7,764 bases of DNA from an uncultured Polaromonas sp. (GTDB lineage Bacteria > Pseudomonadota > Gammaproteobacteria > Burkholderiales > Burkholderiaceae): assembly GCA_946479075.1 (NCBI GenBank), contig CAMLDT010000164.1:1-7764 (forward strand), written 5' to 3'. A program made the translations under genes and the position numbers. Below are positions 6,440 through 7,764 of the stretch, in pieces (position 1 is the first letter of the stretch; the number at the start of each line of letters is the position of its first letter). Under the pieces are notes generated by a model. It had not been told where the DNA came from. It worked only from the letters and a program-made list of their open reading frames with translations, and ran no database searches.

Positions 6440-7191
6440 TGCGCCCCCGGATAGGCCCGCTGCAGGAACTGCATCTCGGCCAGGATATAGCCGAGATGCT
6501 CGCTGTGGCGGCCCTGCTTGCCGCCGCGCTGCATCCAGGCGTCCGGCGGCGGCATCGCCAGGGTCGCTTCGGCGAAGACCTCGGCCACGTGTTCCAGGAA
6601 GGCGGCACGCAGCGGCGCGGCTGGCGGCGCCACACCCTGCTCCACCATGGCTTCGTCGAGGGCGTCGTAGATAAACGCTTCGCCGCCGTACATCCATAAG
6701 TCATCGACGGCGCGCTGCATCCTTGCATGGCTCTCCGCCGTGCCATCGCCCAGCCGCACCACCAGGTCGCCGCTGCGGCGCAGGTGGTAGGTGATTTCCT
6801 TGAGCGATTTTTCGGCGATCTGCGCCACGCGCAAGTCGGATGAAGCCAATAGGCCCTTGACGAAAAAATAGTGCCAGCTGTCGAAGAAGAATTGGCGCAT
6901 CATGGTGACGGCATAGTCGCCATTGGGCTGCTCGACCAGCAGGCAATTGTGCATCTGGTGGGCGTCGCGCAGGTAAGCCAGGTCGTCTTCGCTGCGGCCC
7001 TGCCCTTCGATCTCGGCAGCGTAGCCCAGCCACAGGCGGGTCTGGCCGAGCAGGTCGAGGGCGACGTTGGTCAGCGCCATGTCTTCTTCGAGCGCCGGGC
7101 CTTTGCCGCACAGGCGCGAGAGCTGCTGCGACAGGATCAGCGCATTGTCGGCCTGGCGCAGCAGCCAGTTGGTTTTGTCAGTCGCGTTCAC
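6433..7191 (-). CDS. paaC: PaaC: structural subunit of the phenylacetyl-CoA 1,2-epoxidase
   Basis: A 252-residue all-helical, ferritin-like protein; E. coli PaaC is about 248. It pairs with PaaA to form the stable heterodimer core of the epoxidase. PaaA holds the catalytic diiron site and PaaC plays the supporting role. Family landmarks are NVALDLLGQ (42-50), LLVEQPNGDYAVTMMRQFFF (84-103), KEITYHLRRS (131-140), and the C-terminal GGKQGRHSEHLGYILAEMQF with the terminal RAYPGAQW. The start codon is GTG, not ATG (plus-strand cac at 7189-7191), and forms a GTGA four-base overlap with the paaB stop. The Shine-Dalgarno match upstream is poor, so coupling to paaB translation probably sets its expression. 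No in-frame upstream ATG gives a better family length. Confidence 0.94.
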   Translation of the reverse strand: MNATDKTNWLLRQADNALILSQQLSRLCGKGPALEEDMALTNVALDLLGQTRLWLGYAAEIEGQGRSEDDLAYLRDAHQMHNCLLVEQPNGDYAVTMMRQFFFDSWHYFFVKGLLASSDLRVAQIAEKSLKEITYHLRRSGDLVVRLGDGTAESHARMQRAVDDLWMYGGEAFIYDALDEAMVEQGVAPPAAPLRAAFLEHVAEVFAEATLAMPPPDAWMQRGGKQGRHSEHLGYILAEMQFLQRAYPGAQW

Positions 7192-7472
7192 AGGTTCTTG
7201 ACTTCGTCAGGCATGGGGAAGAAGGTCGGGTGGCGGTACACCTTGCTGTTGGCCGGCTCGAACAGCACGTCCTTGTCGGCCGGGCTGCTGGCGACAATGT
7301 CGGCGGCGCGCACTACCCAGATCGAGACACCCTCGTTGCGCCGGGTGTAGACGTCGCGTGCGTTATTGATCGCCATCTCGGCATCGCTGGCGTGCAGGCT
7401 GCCCACGTGCTTATGGGCCAGCCCGTGCTGGCTGCGGATGAACACTTCCCACAAGGGCCATTCGCGGCTCAT
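7188..7472 (-). CDS. paaB: PaaB: small subunit of the phenylacetyl-CoA 1,2-epoxidase
   Basis: A 94-residue protein, one residue shorter than E. coli PaaB as I remember it. It belongs to the epoxidase complex PaaABCE; in E. coli it bridges PaaAC dimers, and may help dock the reductase. The sequence reads WPLWEVFIRSQHGLAHKHVG, then SLHASDAEMAINNARDVYTR, then SIWVVRAADIVASSP and KVYRHPTFFPMPDEV, all blocks of the family. The start is the ATG at 7472 with an excellent GGGAGG and 4-base spacing; an upstream frame opening at 7529 lies within paaA and has no homology. The ATG overlaps the paaA stop as ATGA. Confidence 0.95.
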   Translation of the reverse strand: MSREWPLWEVFIRSQHGLAHKHVGSLHASDAEMAINNARDVYTRRNEGVSIWVVRAADIVASSPADKDVLFEPANSKVYRHPTFFPMPDEVKNL

Positions 7473-7764
7473 GCTGCCTCCCGTGCGGCTTGTTTGTCGG
7501 CGTAGGCGACCAGCGCGTCGCGGAACCACTGGCCGTCTTCATAGGCCTTGACGCGGGTGCGCAGGCGCTCGCGGTTGCAGGGGCCATTCCCCTTGAGGAC
7601 ATTGTGGAACTCGTCCCAGTCGATGGCGCCGAATTCATAGTGGCCGGTGTCGGCATTGAAGCGCAAGTCGGGGTCGGGGATGGTGAGGCCCAGGTACTCG
7701 GCCTGCGGGACGGTCTGGTCGACCATGCGCTGGCGCAGTTCGTCGTTGGAGAACAGCTTGATGC
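7469..7764 (-). CDS. paaA: PaaA C-terminal part: catalytic diiron subunit of the phenylacetyl-CoA 1,2-epoxidase (5' end beyond window)
   Basis: The last 97 residues of PaaA are visible, continuing off the right edge without an interruption; the upstream codons (IKLFSNDELRQR) are in the same frame. PaaA is the oxygen-activating subunit that epoxidises the aromatic ring of phenylacetyl-CoA. The block GLTIPDPDLRFNADTGHYEF and the following KGNGPCNRERLRTR match the C-terminus of E. coli PaaA well, as does the Ala/Gln-rich final helix ending in YADKQAAREAA. The diiron ligands lie farther toward the N-terminus and are outside the window, so activity cannot be checked. An internal ATG at 7726 is Met-13 of the visible segment, not a gene start. 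The stop codon overlaps the paaB start by four bases. Confidence 0.94.
   Translation of the reverse strand, partial: IKLFSNDELRQRMVDQTVPQAEYLGLTIPDPDLRFNADTGHYEFGAIDWDEFHNVLKGNGPCNRERLRTRVKAYEDGQWFRDALVAYADKQAAREAA
7473..7485 (-). promoter_or_regulatory. Ribosome binding site of paaB
   Basis: Reading on the minus strand, GGGAGG followed by CAGC and then the paaB ATG is a near-consensus Shine-Dalgarno. It lies inside the last codons of paaA. It is the strongest such signal among the epoxidase genes and fixes the paaB start. Confidence 0.7.

Noticed and set aside
5925..6746. Minus-strand open frame of 273 codons overlapping paaC and paaD in another frame
   Set aside because: Arg-rich out-of-frame translation of two recognised genes; no family resemblance.

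Overview
The window is a single, tightly packed block of eleven genes, all on the minus strand. It is the core of an aerobic phenylacetate (phenylacetyl-CoA, paa) degradation operon. Read in the direction of transcription, from high to low coordinates, the order is paaA (3' end only), paaB, paaC, paaD, paaE, paaG, paaH, paaI, paaJ, paaY, paaZ (5' end only). Both edge genes are cut by the window rather than broken. No intergenic space exceeds 19 bases, and several genes overlap by 4 to 8 bases, so I see no internal promoter, terminator, RNA gene, repeat, mobile element or CRISPR array.

Layout: at the right, positions 7764-4855 encode the multicomponent ring-1,2-epoxidase: PaaA catalytic subunit, PaaB, PaaC structural subunit, PaaD maturation factor and PaaE reductase. 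Positions 4835-2199 encode PaaG (ring-epoxide to oxepin-CoA isomerase), PaaH (3-hydroxyadipyl-CoA dehydrogenase) and PaaI (hotdog thioesterase). Positions 2202-394 encode the thiolase PaaJ and the hexapeptide-repeat thioesterase PaaY. At the left edge, from 383, PaaZ begins; this is the oxepin-CoA hydrolase/aldehyde dehydrogenase fusion that opens the ring.

Together they turn phenylacetyl-CoA into ring-epoxide, then oxepin-CoA, then 3-oxo-5,6-dehydrosuberyl-CoA. Beta-oxidation steps then lead to acetyl-CoA and succinyl-CoA. PaaI and PaaY act as CoA-recycling thioesterases when intermediates stall. Two expected members are not in the window: the hydratase PaaF, usually next to PaaG, and the phenylacetate-CoA ligase PaaK.

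The organism is probably a GC-rich proteobacterium. Strong G/C preference at third codon positions, long spurious antisense frames, and the protein character suggest a betaproteobacterium, possibly Oxalobacteraceae (Massilia/Duganella-like). That assignment is inference from memory of these families, not a database match. I found no previously undescribed system here. The points worth a second look are the missing pathway members, the gene order, and a few local features.
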